A DNA stretch of 64,000 nt from Deuterostichococcus epilithicus (GCA_033439295.1 JAVTLE010000004.1:1612012-1676011), one strand, 5' to 3'; numbered from the stretch's first letter, positions 45,064-57,070 are shown. Numbers and translations are program-made. The notes: generated by a model from the sequence alone, not told the origin.

Positions 45064-48000
45064 TCAGGCCCGCTTGAAGTGCGCGATGTAGCGCCGGTAC
45101 CGTGAGAGGTCTGCTTGCAGCCTACGGCATCGAAGCTACATGTCAGCGCCATGAACGCAGCGATGACTGTGTGTCAAGTACATGAGGACAGCTCCTACAC
45201 TGGCGGCAGGTGCCACCCTTGGCCACCTGGACCAGCCACGACGTCGCAGTTGTGCTTCCTCAGCGGTACTCAAAGGCGCAGTGCACAGTGCGCCCACCTG
45301 TCGTGCAGCTGTTTGTCGAATCCGTCCTTCTCGAGCCGTGCGCGCTGCCACCGCGAAAACAGACGCTGCTGCAGCGGGTGGTAGTCGAAAGCCTGCGGGT
45401 CGCAACAACAGGCGAGTCTATCGACCAGGACTGTGTAGCCTCTGCGACAGGGTGATGGCCGGCGCCATGACCTGGCAACAGATAGGGACATGCAGACTCC
45501 TCAGCGCAAGCCTGCGGCCAGTGCGGCTTGAGGCTGCTGAGCTTGCAGGGAAGTGCGCGACGTCACCGGCAGCCGCCTTCGTGGATGGCTGCAAGTGCAG
45601 GCGCTCGATGACATGATACGACATCCGGGGTTATTCTCAACCACATAGCAAATCAGCTTCACCTCATTGGTCAGCAAAAAGTAGAGGTAGAAGCCGATGG
45701 CAGTGCCCAGCGACACAAAGTAGGCCACCTGTGGGGGGCACACAGTGCATGATAGTTCATGTGTTCAGCTCTCTGACAGCATAACATCGTCTCGCTCCGG
45801 CAGCACAGTTGCGTTTGGAAACATCACAGCGCTGGCAGCGCTCCTGAGCAGAGAGCTAGCTGCGGCGTGCAGCAGCGAGGTCCTGCAGACGAAGGCGGCA
45901 ATTGACGGAGATGCAGCAGCAGCTGAGTGCTGAAAAGACAGGATATCGAAACAGGGAGACGTACCGGCTCCATGACGTCCCAGCTCAGCTCGTACCTGCA
46001 AATGGCGCAAATTGCAACAATCACGAGCTCGCCTCGGAGAAGTCGGTTCCAGCAGACAGCTGCTTGCGGCTATGGTTGTAGCCCAGGGAACAGACCAGGA
46101 GTGTGACAAGGCCCTGGCCAGACCAATTGCAGCACGCTCTCATGCCGTTTGGCATCCTCCCGGTGCATTCTAGGTGGACTGTACCATGTGAGCCAGTAGA
46201 AGACGGTCCACTGGCTGACGAGGAGCGTGAAGCCGAACCACATGACCGCCTTGCTGCGCCTGCGCGGCGGGAACAGCCGCGGTCAGCCGCCCTTTTCGCA
46301 GAGCAGGTGACTTGCCGGCGCATGAGCAACAATCTGCCAGTCCCCCAAACGCCCAGCCACCGACGCAGCCCAAAACCCTTGACTGGCTGCCATTGCTACC
46401 CTGCCATTGACTCCCTGGCAGTCCTGACGAGCGACGAGGTATCGAGAGCAGCAGAGGACAAGGAGCCACGGCACCTGTGCGCCGCAAGGTCAATCTTCCG
46501 CTTGCGCTGCTCCAGCGGCTCCAGCTGCTCGGTCAGCTCCTTTTCCCTCGTCTCGAGATCCTGCAGCGTGTCTGGCAGCGCCTGCAAAGCCGCCACAGCA
46601 GATTGAAGCAGGCTTCACGGAGGGCTTTCAGCTCAGCGATTTAGGATGGGCGCCTGCCGAGATGGGTGCTCCGTCCGTCAGCTGCCTTGCGGCAGCCGGC
46701 GTGCCGCTGGCGCCACGGAGGCACACATCAACGCCGCATGTGCAAGGTGTGACCTGCATGGCACCCAGGTTGCCAGGCAAAGCAGCTGCTGCTTCGTGCT
46801 TCGTGCTCCCTGGCTACCCCTCGACTTATCTGCAACATGCCGTGCACGACCTCTGAGAAGGTTTCCGAACCTGCAGCACGCTATGTGCTGTGTCATCTGG
46901 GCAGATACACCTGCTGCCGAAAGCGCAGCGCTACGCCGCCGCTGCCGGAAACCCTGTTACCTCAGACTTCACTGAGTTCTGTGGGTATGACAGATTTCAA
47001 CAATGAAGGTGTCCGCACCTGCAGCACGCCGTGCGCGACCTCGTCCGGGCGCAGGTACACCTGCTGCCGGAAGCGCAGCACCACCCCCGCGGCGCACAGC
47101 GCCTTGGCCAGCTGCCCCGCCTCCGCCGAATCGGACGCGGCGCCCCTGCGGCAACAGGGCACGTCCTCGGTCACAGAGTGGCCCTTCCCCGCAGCAGAGG
47201 ACACCATGCTCGGTCAGAGTCGCCCTCTCCTCTGCCCGCAGCACAGGGCACATGCAGGTCGGGAGGCCGTGCGGCATGCGGTGCAATCAGGGGCATTGCA
47301 GCGCCGCATAGCAATGACGCCACAGTGAGACCATGCCACAGCGTCTCGTGCTGCTCAGTAACGCATGAATCTCTGTGCTCGCGGAAACCACGTTATGTTA
47401 GGGTCAGCCGCAGCTCGGATGCTTCTGGCAGCTGCACGATGAGTACAGTGGCTGGCCGCTGGGCATTTGCATGCGTCACATCGTTCCGCTTCGTTTGCTT
47501 CACGGATCCCAGAACAGCGATTTTGTAGTGTCAAAGAGGAAGCTTACAGTGCAACGGCCAGGTCGAGCAGCTGGGAGCCGGGGACCGATCTATCACCATG
47601 TAAGCAGGGGAAAAGCAGCTCGACAGCCAGGCCCAGCAGCTGGGAGTAGGGACGGTCGCCTGCCGCTGCACATCTTGCAAGCCCAGCAACTGTACTTCCG
47701 TACTGGTGTGCGGGCGAGAGACGCACAGCTCGATGGCCAGGTCCAGGAGCTGCGAGTAGGGGACGGTTGCCTGCCGCTCGCTCAGCGCGCGCAGCTCCTC
47801 TCGCAGGTGCGCCACGTTCGCGTGCTGCGCAGCAGTATCGCTTCAATGGATAGCACACTCGTTTGCAGATATACCCCAGGCTGGCATGACGCATGGCTAC
47901 CGACACCGGTCATCTCTTCTCAATACGGTAAGGCTCCGTGCTGCAGGTAGTGGACAAGCAATGTATATTTTCACGCTGGGCATCCGCAGACTGCAGCTGC

Positions 48001-48656
48001 AGAGTTTCGGCGTTGACCGCAAGCTCTGAAAGTGTAAAGCTGATGTGGGTCCATACCTGAAGGACGACGCTGGCCTCGGCGACGCTGGTCGCAGTGAATG
48101 GGATGGCGGAGCCCAGCCGCAGGTCCTGGTCGGCGTGCTGCGGCGGCACCGGCGGACCGTGCTGCTGCTCCAGCTGCTCGCTGAGAGCTTCTCCGGCTGA
48201 TGGCTGCTGGCCGTCCGGGGACGGCGTTCCAGTGGGGCCATCATTCTCGGAGGCCTCCTTGTTGGGATGGTGTCCCGGCAACGGCGTCGTGGGAGGCGGC
48301 CCCACCGTGCTCAGGCGCCGCCGGGACCAGGTGCTGGAGCTGATGCCGCTGCCAATGAAGCCTTGTGGCCCCACCATGCCGCTGGCGCTCCAGGAAGGCG
48401 CATGGTCACCACGTGCTGTGTGGTTCAGGCTGTCAAGTAGACGGCAGCCTTCACTGGTTGCTAGTGCTGTCGATAACATGCGGCTGCCGCGGCCGAGCGC
48501 GGTTGCTGTCAGGCTGGTCCAGCCCATTTGCTGGATCGCTGTGGCCACGCCCGGTTGCATGGCGCCGGAGGCTGCTCCAGCGCTGGGTACAAACGTGCCG
48601 TGACAGAGATCACGGATCACCAATCCGGACCTGCAAGCGGCCAATCGCCGCAGCAT
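45064..48656 (-). CDS. MCU: mitochondrial calcium uniporter pore subunit, plant-like
   Basis: Inner-membrane Ca2+ channel. Minus-strand exons: 48656-48057, 47824-47727, 47145-47019, 46581-46475, 46259-46185, 45995-45965, 45728-45663, 45392-45298, 45121-45064; phases close to 418 aa. The start MLRRLAACRSGLVIRD has the Arg-rich look of a mitochondrial presequence, followed by a long low-complexity N-terminal region. Then VPYSQLLDLAIEL and AKALCAAGVVLRFRQQVYLRP (MCU N-domain pattern), a coiled coil (QDLETREKELTEQLEPLEQR), TM1 (VMWFGFTLLVSQWTVFYWL), the selectivity filter WDVMEP (D342, E345) and TM2 (VAYFVSLGTAIGFYLYFLL). WYELSWDVMEP is encoded by a 31-base micro-exon. The C-terminus is basic (RYRRYIAHFKRA). 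Introns 2 and 3 carry exon-edge copies. Confidence 0.9.
46828..46946 (-). repeat. diverged copies of the 3' part of MCU exon 3 with donor
   Basis: About 46862-46946 resembles 47009-47095 (the end of exon 3 plus its donor; the copy keeps CTGCAG|GT). A shorter, weaker match lies at about 46828-46856. Both are downstream of the intact exon. Confidence 0.7.
47548..47662 (-). repeat. two diverged copies of the 3' part of MCU exon 2
   Basis: Segments about 47548-47592 and 47603-47662 each resemble the end of exon 2 (VPYSQLLDLAIEL, 47727-47775): one reads VPGSQLLDLAVAL, the other RPYSQLLGLAVEL in their best frames. Both lie downstream of the intact exon in the same intron. Confidence 0.75.
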
Positions 48657-49367
48657 AACTGCAGCTGCACCTCGAGCCCCGTGACTGGCACCTAGATCGT
48701 ACTTCGGACCGCGCTCGATGCGTCCGCCTTCTGAGACGACTAACACGGTGCCTCACATACGATGAAGCCTGCTGTATACAAGAGTTGCCCTGACAAAAGC
48801 ACGAATGGCAGATCATGGTGTCGCAGTTGATGTGCCGAGTCATCAACTTATGCTCCAGGGCGGGTTCACTATCCAATGCTGCAATGTACTGGCAATGTTG
48901 CAAGTTTGCATTGCCTTGAGGTGTAGGTATATCCGGTCGAGCCGTATCACCAAGGCTGGCCTACGGCAGGCAGGCTACTGGACTGACACTGAGGAGTTTA
49001 GACCTCGCTAGAGTCAGATAAACTCCCCAGCGGCGCCCGCAACAAGGCAGGTACCTGAGGTCACATGTCATGCTCCAATGGCGCAGGCTGCCCTGCTCGC
49101 GGACGCTGTCGCCACACTCAGTGCACGGAAAAGTGCAATGTGCGAGGTCCCAACTAGGTGGATCACCGTCCGCCCGACCTGCGCGCCGCTGCGAGACTCC
49201 AGGGAGCAACTGCAGCACGCATGTGAGACATGTTGTGTCGCCACCATCACGCAGAGGGGCCTAGTGTGTTCAGGTCGAACGCTGCGCTGCTGGCAAGCCT
49301 GCGCCGGCGTTGCCAGCAGCCGGGCGGGGCGGCGGCCTGCGGCGGCTACGCTGTGGTGCAGCAGCGG
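48657..49367. other. intergenic, MCU promoter side
   Basis: Between the MCU start and the PI synthase stop, both minus strand. No coding signature. Confidence 0.45.
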
Positions 49368-51957
49368 TCAGGCTATCTTGGCAGACTCCTTGGCCACGCT
49401 GCCCGATTCCCGTTCCCGATCATAGGCCACCAGCGCCTGCATGCTGGAGCGCAGCTGGAAGCAGTTGATGATCTGCTTGACCAGGAAGCCCGGCAGCGAT
49501 AATGCCGCGGTGACCGCCGCCAGCGGCAGTCCCTGCACGGGCATGCCACGGCACCGTGAAAGCTCTCCGAAAGACGCCTCGTCGCACGAGCACTGACACG
49601 CCGCTGTGAACGACAATCTGCAGCAGGGCTCACAGCTCGGCGCGGCGGGGGTCAGTCTCAACCTGCCGCGAAACACCAATGGCGCGCTATGATGCCTCCA
49701 GAAACGCCAGAGCACGTGCACCAGGCACCAGGGCAAACCAGTGGATCCGGGTTCTATCATCTCATCAGTCACGGGGTGCAGCACCTTTTCCAGGCCTGCG
49801 GCGTCGGGCAAGTCCCGCAGCAGCCGCTCCGGCAGCGCGATGGGCAGCACTGGCCACTCTCGAAACTGCTTCCAGTCCAGCGCATACAGCTGCGATCAGC
49901 GAAGCAAAATATGTAAAAAAGTGGCCTCCGACAGCCCGATAGGCAGCACTGGCCACCTACAGAAAGTGGATTCAGTCCACAACAGCTGCACGTGCTGGAT
50001 TGACAGCACTGCTTGGGGGGCCCGCGGGATAGTTGGTACATGTTCGCATCACAGGTTCGTCTGAATAATGCACGAGGCCGCCACACGACAAGCACAAGCT
50101 GCATGCGGAGGCGAGGGCCAGGCAGCATGCAGCATGTGTGACAGGGTGGTGGTGGAAACAGGCACCGTATTGCTGCAGAACAAGGCCTCGTAAGGCGCTG
50201 CATGTGCAAATTACATTTCCAACAGCGGCGGGCGGCCTCCATGAGCAGGACCGCTGGTGTCTTCTGGGAAATTGGATGTTCGGAAGTCGCTGAGAGGTCG
50301 ACGCTCACCGAGAGGTAGAGGACCTCGCAGGAGATGCAGCAGACGCCCATCAGCAGGCGGTGCTTGTAGTAGGTGCGCACCAGCCAGGAGCGACTGTGCA
50401 CGTCCTGCAGGCAGGGCGGAAGGGAAGTAAGGGTTTCAGAAGCTTCTGCAAAAAGGATCATGTGAGGAGCTGGGGCTTGCAGTAGGTGCGCACGAGCCAG
50501 CTGCGGCTGTGCATGCCCTGCAGGGCCCCGAGCACAGGGAGGACAGGGGCTCATCCACCGCTCAGGGCCTGAGGGGGGGAGTGGACCAGGGGTGTGGCAA
50601 TGTAGCGAATTGCAAGAGCGGCAGCATTGGCGCCGGCAGCAGCAGCCGGCCGAGTTGCCCCACCAGCATGCCAGACACACGAGAGAGCGTGCGCGCCGCA
50701 CGCCGGAGTCCCACCTTGTGCGTGCTGCTGCCCGACACGAATGTTGAGTACATCTGGAACCTGCGGCGATGGACATCAGCACACTCAGCGCGGCTCGGCC
50801 CGCCAGACAGCGCCCCAACACGCACCTGGGAAGGCACCTGGGGCAACATCAGGCTCTGGCGAGGTGCCGCGTGTCCGCCGGATCCGGCAACAGGCCGGCG
50901 CAATGCATGCACAACTTGGTTTGCTCGTCGCAGCTGGAGCAGTTACGAGCTGGAGATCGCACCAGTGGCTGAAGATGTCCAGGAACATGAGGCCCAGAAA
51001 CAGCATGTAGGAGCGCGGGTACAGCATGCCCAGCACCGCCAGCAGCCCCGCCGTCGACAGCCTGGGCGCCAGGCAGTACAGGGATTGTGTAAAGCCCCCG
51101 CTGCCAGGCTCCAAGTCCTCCAGTTGGGGCGTGTGCGCGGTCGCGCAGCGACAGTCATGTCGCAGATTGCTGTGTCATGAGCCGCTCCTGGCGCTGGCAC
51201 CTTCCTTCGGGTGCTTTACCTTCACGGTATCAAGTCGTCACTGTGGTGTCAATGTGTTTGCAGACGCTGCTTGGTGTGAAGACGCTGGCTCTAAAGATTG
51301 GCGGGCCCTCACCTGTCGGTGACCATGTCAAGCACGGCGCCAAGCGTGGAGCTCTGGTTGAACGTGCGCGCGGCGCGGCCGTCCGTCTCGTCCAGCACGA
51401 ACCTATGGCGACAGCCAACGCGTCTCAGGGTACGGGATGCACTGGCTGCACCACCTGCCGTGCAGCAAGCCGCACAGAGCGCCGCAGCACCGGGGCGGCG
51501 CCTAAGCAGCAAGAACCTGCATTGCTGCTGGGACACGGCCGCGATACGGTGATGCATGCAGTGATGCTGCACTGGAGCGCCCCCCCAAGAGAGACGCATG
51601 ACTGGCTGCGGGCAGGAGGCGGGAGCGGGGTCTCGAGGTCGCACCCCAGGAAGTATGTCAACACGCAGTAGTATGGGTCCCGCAGCGCCACCGCAAAGGC
51701 GAACAGCGCGCACACCACCCGCGCATAGCCTGCAGGACCAAGAACAGTGCATGCTTGCAGCGCAATGAGGCAGCCTTTTGGTTGCCCCAGCCTGCGATGA
51801 TCCTGCCGCAAACGCAGCGCTTGTGAGGCAACAGTGCTTCCGGAAGCCACATGCAGCGATGCCGGCTAGTCAAGATGATAAGCAGCCTACCGATGAGGTT
51901 GGGCACGTATATATATGTGTTTCCGTGGCGCCCGAAAAAGCCTATGCTGTTTGCCAT
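49368..51957 (-). CDS. PIS1: CDP-diacylglycerol-inositol 3-phosphatidyltransferase (PI synthase)
   Basis: ER membrane enzyme joining CDP-diacylglycerol and myo-inositol. Minus-strand exons: 51957-51891, 51729-51645, 51402-51313, 51061-50963, 50760-50715, 50404-50309, 49889-49785, 49532-49368; phases close to 250 aa. N-terminal YIYVPNLIGYARVV is the family start. The CDP-alcohol phosphotransferase motif is complete: D58-G59-x2-A62-R63-x8-G72-x3-D76-x3-D80. FLDIFSHWFQMYSTF and GVCCISCEVLY are specific for PI synthase, and the C-terminus has LPGFLVKQIINCFQLRSS. Several hydrophobic spans agree with a polytopic protein. Exon 7 (LYALDWKQFREWPVLPIALP...) is a lumenal or loop insertion relative to short plant forms. 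Confidence 0.92.
49929..49992 (-). repeat. diverged copy of the 5' part of PI synthase exon 7
   Basis: Resembles 49828-49892 (exon 7 start with its CAG acceptor) at about 75 percent by eye, with small indels. Lies upstream of the intact exon. Confidence 0.7.
50466..50521 (-). repeat. copy of the 5' part of PI synthase exon 6 with acceptor
   Basis: After a CTGCAG acceptor it codes HSRSWLVRTYCKPQL where exon 6 (from 50404) has HSRSWLVRTYYKHRL. Lies upstream of the intact exon. Confidence 0.85.
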
Positions 51958-53296
51958 GGGTTCGGGTTGGCACCGGTCCAAGCCAAGGAAAGCAAGCACT
52001 GTGTGATGCAACGGATGTCAGAGGTTTTGCAGTGTGTTCAATACGCCGTCGTTGGTGTGCGCTGGCCCCTCGAACAAAGCGCCTGTGGACAGACAACGAT
52101 CTGACAAGGTCTTTGTTGGCTGAACCTGGCAGTCACTGCAGACGAAGGCAAGAGCAGTTCCCTTGCGTTTGCAACCAGCAGAAGTAAGTGTCCCAAGGCC
52201 CAGCCTCGTTCCCAAGTTGTGGGCGCTGAGCAAACAGCATCAGCTTTCGCATCATAATGCGCTGGCAGAGGGTTGTCAATGTGATGCAACTTGACGCGCG
52301 CGCCTCCTTCCGACACCGTCCGTCGAATCGCGATCGGGCACTAAAGCGCAAAACTTTGCTTGCTCTTAACCGCCTGCGGGGGATCGAGCAGCGTTCACAA
52401 GATGAGTCCTGGTATCCGGTCAGTGGAATGTAAACGATTTTCCGAGGCGAAAGCCCTTAGCACCTGGCCAACAACTCCGATTTGCGAAACGGCGTCTCTG
52501 GAAGCACCGCTTGGTGAGCAGCAAAGAGAGGCTACCAGTCAAAGCGCCGGTGACTGCATGGGCGTCCGCTTAACTGATGCCTCAGGCAGCAGCAGGCGCA
52601 GCACCGCCGTGCAGGACGGCAGATCAGCGCATGGCGGTAGCAGCCGCCAGCCGGCGCAGCAGGCAGCCTACCAGCACAAACGTGTTGAGTTCGCACAGCT
52701 GCGACAGCCCCTTGCGGGATACGGCCACTCCTGCTGCCGCCAAAAACAACGCAAGACGTTCCAGTGCGGCTCTGCGAGAGCTGATGGGGCTGTCGGAGCG
52801 CCGTGGTAGCCAGCGGCACCGGCATGAAGAGGCGATTGTTACAGACGGCGCGGCAGCCGGTCCTGGCACCAATGCCGAACGAAGCAGCAGCAGCCCATTT
52901 CTGGATGCGGCAGCAGCCGCAGGGCGCGCCAGCAGGCCCCGAGACGCCTCGCGAACGACGGCAACGCGCTCATCTCGCGACAATCCTGAGACGCCAAACA
53001 GCGAGCAGCGGCAGACGCAGGCGGCGGACAGCAGGCCACGCGTGCTCATCAGCTGCTGCAAGGGCGAGACGCACTCCCACCGCAGCAGCTTCCGGTGCCT
53101 CGCACAGCGCCTCCATGATGCAGGCGCGGGCTGCTCTGTATGTGTACCTGAGTTGCTCGGTTGCTCGTAGCAGGACGGTCTGTGGGTGGCAGGCGCCACT
53201 GGTCAGTCCAACAGTTGTCAGCATCGTTCCCAAGCCACTTGAGGTGGACTGACGCGCTGCAGGGTGGGCGCCGGAGAAGCTCAATCCGCATGCCAG
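51958..53296. other. no confident gene; 5' part of IFT52-like gene may lie here
   Basis: Divergent region between PI synthase and the IFT52-like gene. The missing N-terminal 70-90 residues of the IFT52 GIFT domain should be encoded here, but no matching exon could be identified. Confidence 0.4.
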
Positions 53297-54730
53297 GTCG
53301 CTGGCCAAAGGGCTGCATCACTAGCAAAGCGCTGGCGGGCGCCGCTGCGGCCCTCTTCAGCTGCCCCACACAGCCCTTCACAGCGCAGGAGGTGGCAGCG
53401 CCGCACGCCTTCGTTGACCAGGTGAGTGCAAGATGCGCGCCTCTGGCCAGGTGCGTTGACTTGAAGGTATGCTGAAAGCGGGGTCGTTGGAGCATGAATT
53501 GCACAAGCGCCTTGGCGGCAGGTCTGTCGCCTCAGATGAGTGGCATGCAGAGGAGGCTCGCAGCAGCAAGGGCTTCGCTGCATTCGACATGAGCAGTCCA
53601 GAAGCAACAATTCCACTGCCATGCACGGCATCCTCCGCAGGGCGGCAGCTCACTCGTGTGCGGCAGCGAGGGCGGCGACCGCCGCAGCGGATGCAACGTG
53701 AACGCGCTGCTGGCCCGCTACGGCATCGCTTGCAACGCCGACGCGCTCATCAGCATTTTGCAGCAGGGGGCGCCCCACCTCAAAGAGGTGTTGGTGTCGG
53801 AGGGGCCGCTGTGCGCGGCGGCGTCGGCGGCAGTGGCGTCGGCTGCGGCTCAGCCGGCTATGGCCGCAGTGCGCGCGACGCCCCTAGCGGCTGGCGCTGC
53901 ACCGCTCGGGCAGCGATCCGCGAGTGGTCGCCTCGCCGGGGGCGCACCGGCAGCAACGGCCGCGCCTCCGCAGCTGGAGATGGTTTATGCCATTGGCTGC
54001 ACGCTGGCGGTGTCGGACGTGGCCGGCGGCGTCGCACACCCAATCCTCATCAGCGGCTCCATGTGCAACCCGCCGCAGCGGCCCCTCGGTGAGCTGTACC
54101 TCTTTCACTTTGAGATGTTGTGGAAATAAAGCTCAGGTGCTGTGTACTGGAGTGTTCTAGCAGCGTCCAGCAATGTCCGCTTCAGCATGCACGCTCCTGA
54201 AGATGTTGGAATGCTGTACGGTGCAGCGGCGGTGTGGTGGGGCGAGGAGGGGGCAGGCGCTGGACGCGTGGCAGTGTTTGGCAGCGCAGCCGTGTTTGAG
54301 GGCAGCTGGTTGGAGTACCCCAGCGACGCGGCAATGTGTGACATGTTGTTCGACTGGCTGCGCCCAGTGAGTCTGTAGTTGTCTGAGAATCAAATACAAA
54401 GGAGGAGGTAGCAGGTGGAAGATGCGAAGAAGGAAGGGATTAACGTCTGGGTGGTAAGAAGATTGCAACCTTGATGTGCTGGGGAGCGCGGTGGATCTCG
54501 ATCTACCGCCGCCGCCCAGCTCGCATCGGAGCGGCGCGCCGCTGGATATGCTCAACACGGTGGACCAGCCACGGGTATGCTTCCAGCTGGACGAGCCACT
54601 TCCGCTGGACTGGACCCAGCTGTTTGCCGACGACTTGTTTGATTTTGGGCTGCAGCTGCCAATGTGGCACTTGCAACTTAAACTTGTTCGCGATACCGGT
54701 ATTAGGTACTTGCTTGAAAGAATAGCTTAG
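53297..54730 (+). CDS. IFT52: IFT52-like intraflagellar transport protein, N- and C-terminally incomplete
   Basis: IFT52 is a core IFT-B subunit needed for cilia. Exons seen: about 53297-53421, 53641-54088, 54227-54366, and an open segment about 54473-54730 whose acceptor is unresolved. Signatures in order: AGAAAALFSCPTQPFTAQEV, GGSSLVCGSEGGDRRSGCNV (IFT52 'GGS.L.L..EGG......N'), NALLARYGIACNADAL, HLKEVLVSEGPL, YAIGCTLAVSD, then AVFGSAAVFEGSWL...CDMLFDWL, and PLPLDWTQLFADDLFDFGLQL. The order matches the GIFT domain and start of the middle domain. The family's conserved C-terminal region is absent: the frame stops at 54728-54730 and an H4 gene starts about 190 bases on. A long Ala-rich insertion sits in exon 2. 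Possibly a shortened relic; a pseudogene is possible. Confidence 0.6.
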
Positions 54731-54868
54731 AAGAAGTGTAGTGGCCCAAAGTGGCCCAAGCTGCACAAGCAGTTTGCGCCGCGGCCCCAGCGGCAGCCGC
54801 CGACGGACACCAGTCAATGATTATTCGAACGTGACGTTGTGAATCGTGAAGCGATTTGGCAATGTGGT

Positions 54869-54884
54869 GGTGTTTAGAAACACC
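54869..54884 (-). terminator. histone-type 3' mRNA hairpin of H4
   Basis: GGTGTTTCTAAACACC on the minus strand, a 6-bp stem with a TCTA loop, 37 bases after the H4 stop. The same element follows H3 and H2B here. Confidence 0.88.
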
Positions 54885-54920
54885 AGTGGGTTTGGTTGCT
54901 GGGTGCGAGCGACAGCTTGA

Positions 54921-55388
<468 letters not shown>

Positions 55389-56017
55389 GGTTGGTTGACT
55401 TGCTGGGTGCTGAGGAGCGAGCTGAGAGGAAATTGAGGCAGGCAGAGAGGAGAGAGCAGAATGGTCTACACCAGCAGTGCTCACGAGCTTTTGAGCGGCT
55501 GGGAATCTGTGGTGCGAATGTGGAATCAGCAACTTAGATCTCTCAGACCACGCATAGAATCCCTCTCAGCTGAAGAACCTAGCTCAGCCTCTGCCAAAAC
55601 CCTGAAACAAGTGCAGGGGCGCAAGGTGGCGCCGGTTCCTCAACCCTGGTTCCGGCAGACTCTCGTAACGAACGAAGCCTTGAAAACAGCGGGGTTCCCT
55701 GCAGTTGAACAACTCTGCTCTCCTCGTCTCCTCGTCTCCTGACAGCCTTCTCAACTCCGTTCTCCCAGGTGCAGCCCGCTACCTACCCTCTCTTGCTCCA
55801 GCCTCCTCTCAACCGGATCACCTGCTCTTTGACCACCATCCCTGCCAGCACAACCTCGCACGGCTGCACGCCAGCCTTACTACAGTAAATCATCTAGCTG
55901 ACGGCCCTGTCGTGCAATTAGAAGGCCGCTGTTCGCTGACAAGGCTGCGTACCAGTGCTGTTGGTCCACCGCTGTATTCGACCAACTAGCCACTTTGTTC
56001 TCTGCAGGCACGACAAT
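55389..56017. promoter_or_regulatory. divergent H4/H3 promoter region
   Basis: 629 bases between the H4 and H3 start codons, transcribed in both directions. It contains C/T-rich tracts (TCTCCTCGTCTCC, CTCTCTTGCTCCAGCC). About 270 bases before H3 are repeated before the truncated H3 copy at 58.8-59.1 kb. A CTCTGCAG just before the ATG could be the acceptor of a 5' UTR intron. Confidence 0.6.
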
Positions 56018-56656
56018 ATGGCTCGCACGAAGCAGACGGCCCGCAAGTCCACCGGCGGCAAGGCGCCCCGGAAGCAGCTGGCCACCAAGGCCGCGCGCAA
56101 GTCCGCGCCCGCCACTGGTGCGGCGCTTTTTTGTGTTGGATATCGCCCGTGCCCTTGTGCTTGCAGCTTCCGGCATCTCCCGCTCCGGTCTCCTACGAGA
56201 GGCACATGCTCAACCGTGCCAGCTGCATGTCCTGGCATGCTTCCTGCAGCATGCCCTCTTGCGTGTGGTTATATTGGGACATCCCAACAACATGGTCGAA
56301 GCGCCATGTCCTTGTGTCCACTCTTGTGTCCATGCAATGCAACAGGCGGCGTCAAGAAGCCCCACCGGTACAGGCCCGGAACCGTCGCCCTGCGCGAGAT
56401 CCGCAAGTACCAGAAGTCGACGGAGCTGCTGATCCGCAAGCTGCCCTTCCAGCGGCTGGTGCGCGAGATCGCACAGGACTTCAAGACCGACCTGCGCTTC
56501 CAGTCGTCCGCGGTGCTGGCGCTGCAGGAGGCCGCCGAGGCCTACCTGGTTGGCCTGTTCGAGGACACCAACCTGGCTGCCATCCACGCCAAGCGCGTCA
56601 CCATCATGCCCAAGGACATCCAGCTGGCGCGCCGCATCCGCGGCGAGCGCGCTTGA
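56018..56656 (+). CDS. H3: histone H3
   Basis: Exon 1 56018-56117, intron, exon 2 56346-56656; 136 aa. Reads [60 protein letters not shown] and ends RRIRGERA. The intron splits codon 34 (Gly). Followed by the histone 3' hairpin. Confidence 0.98.
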   Translation: MARTKQTARKSTGGKAPRKQLATKAARKSAPATGAALFCVGYRPCPCACSFRHLPLRSPTRGTCSTVPAACPGMLPAACPLACGYIGTSQQHGRSAMSLCPLLCPCNATGGVKKPHRYRPGTVALREIRKYQKSTELLIRKLPFQRLVREIAQDFKTDLRFQSSAVLALQEAAEAYLVGLFEDTNLAAIHAKRVTIMPKDIQLARRIRGERA

Positions 56657-56686
56657 GAGTGTCGCTGCGCCTTGACCCAAACCCCT

Positions 56687-56702
56687 GGTGTTTCTTAACA
56701 CC
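56687..56702 (+). terminator. histone-type 3' mRNA hairpin of H3
   Basis: GGTGTTTCTTAACACC, 30 bases after the H3 stop; same stem as after H4 and H2B, loop TCTT. Confidence 0.88.
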
Positions 56703-56799
56703 ACCAGTATTTGAAAGCTGCAATGACTACAGCATGCAAAGGTACCTACCTCCATAGGGGGTGATACCGCCTTTGCAGGGCCACGTCATGCCCGTGCAG

Positions 56800-57070
56800 T
56801 GCTTGATCGGCGGTATGAGCGCGCCTTTTGGCTGGAGGTTAAGCATCCCATTATGTTTCGCCTTTGGCCGACGCTGGGCTTTCATTGCCGTGATTACAAT
56901 CGTGGGCAATCTATAGGCACAGTGACATTCTGGAGGCGGCGTGATGCCGCAGGCATGGAAAATGTTGGTCGCCCCGGCGGTGCAACATGCCGGTACAACA
57001 CGCCATACCCATTTCTGCTTGTTAATGACACATGCACAGGGTGGGTCCGTTGGAGTTGGCCCTGACATAT
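56800..57070 (+). repeat. dispersed repeat of the histone region, copy 1
   Basis: A roughly 250-base segment partly repeated at 59115-59300 and 62400-62530. Shared words include GCGCGCCTTT, ACG(A)TGCTGGG, CCGTGA..ACAA and GGCAG/GC GTGATGCCGC. No coding signature; nature unknown. Confidence 0.55.

Noticed and set aside
40252-50521. Exon-edge copies as mutually exclusive alternative exons
   Set aside because: Each copy covers only one edge, lacks the other splice site, and most contain differences that spoil the reading frame.
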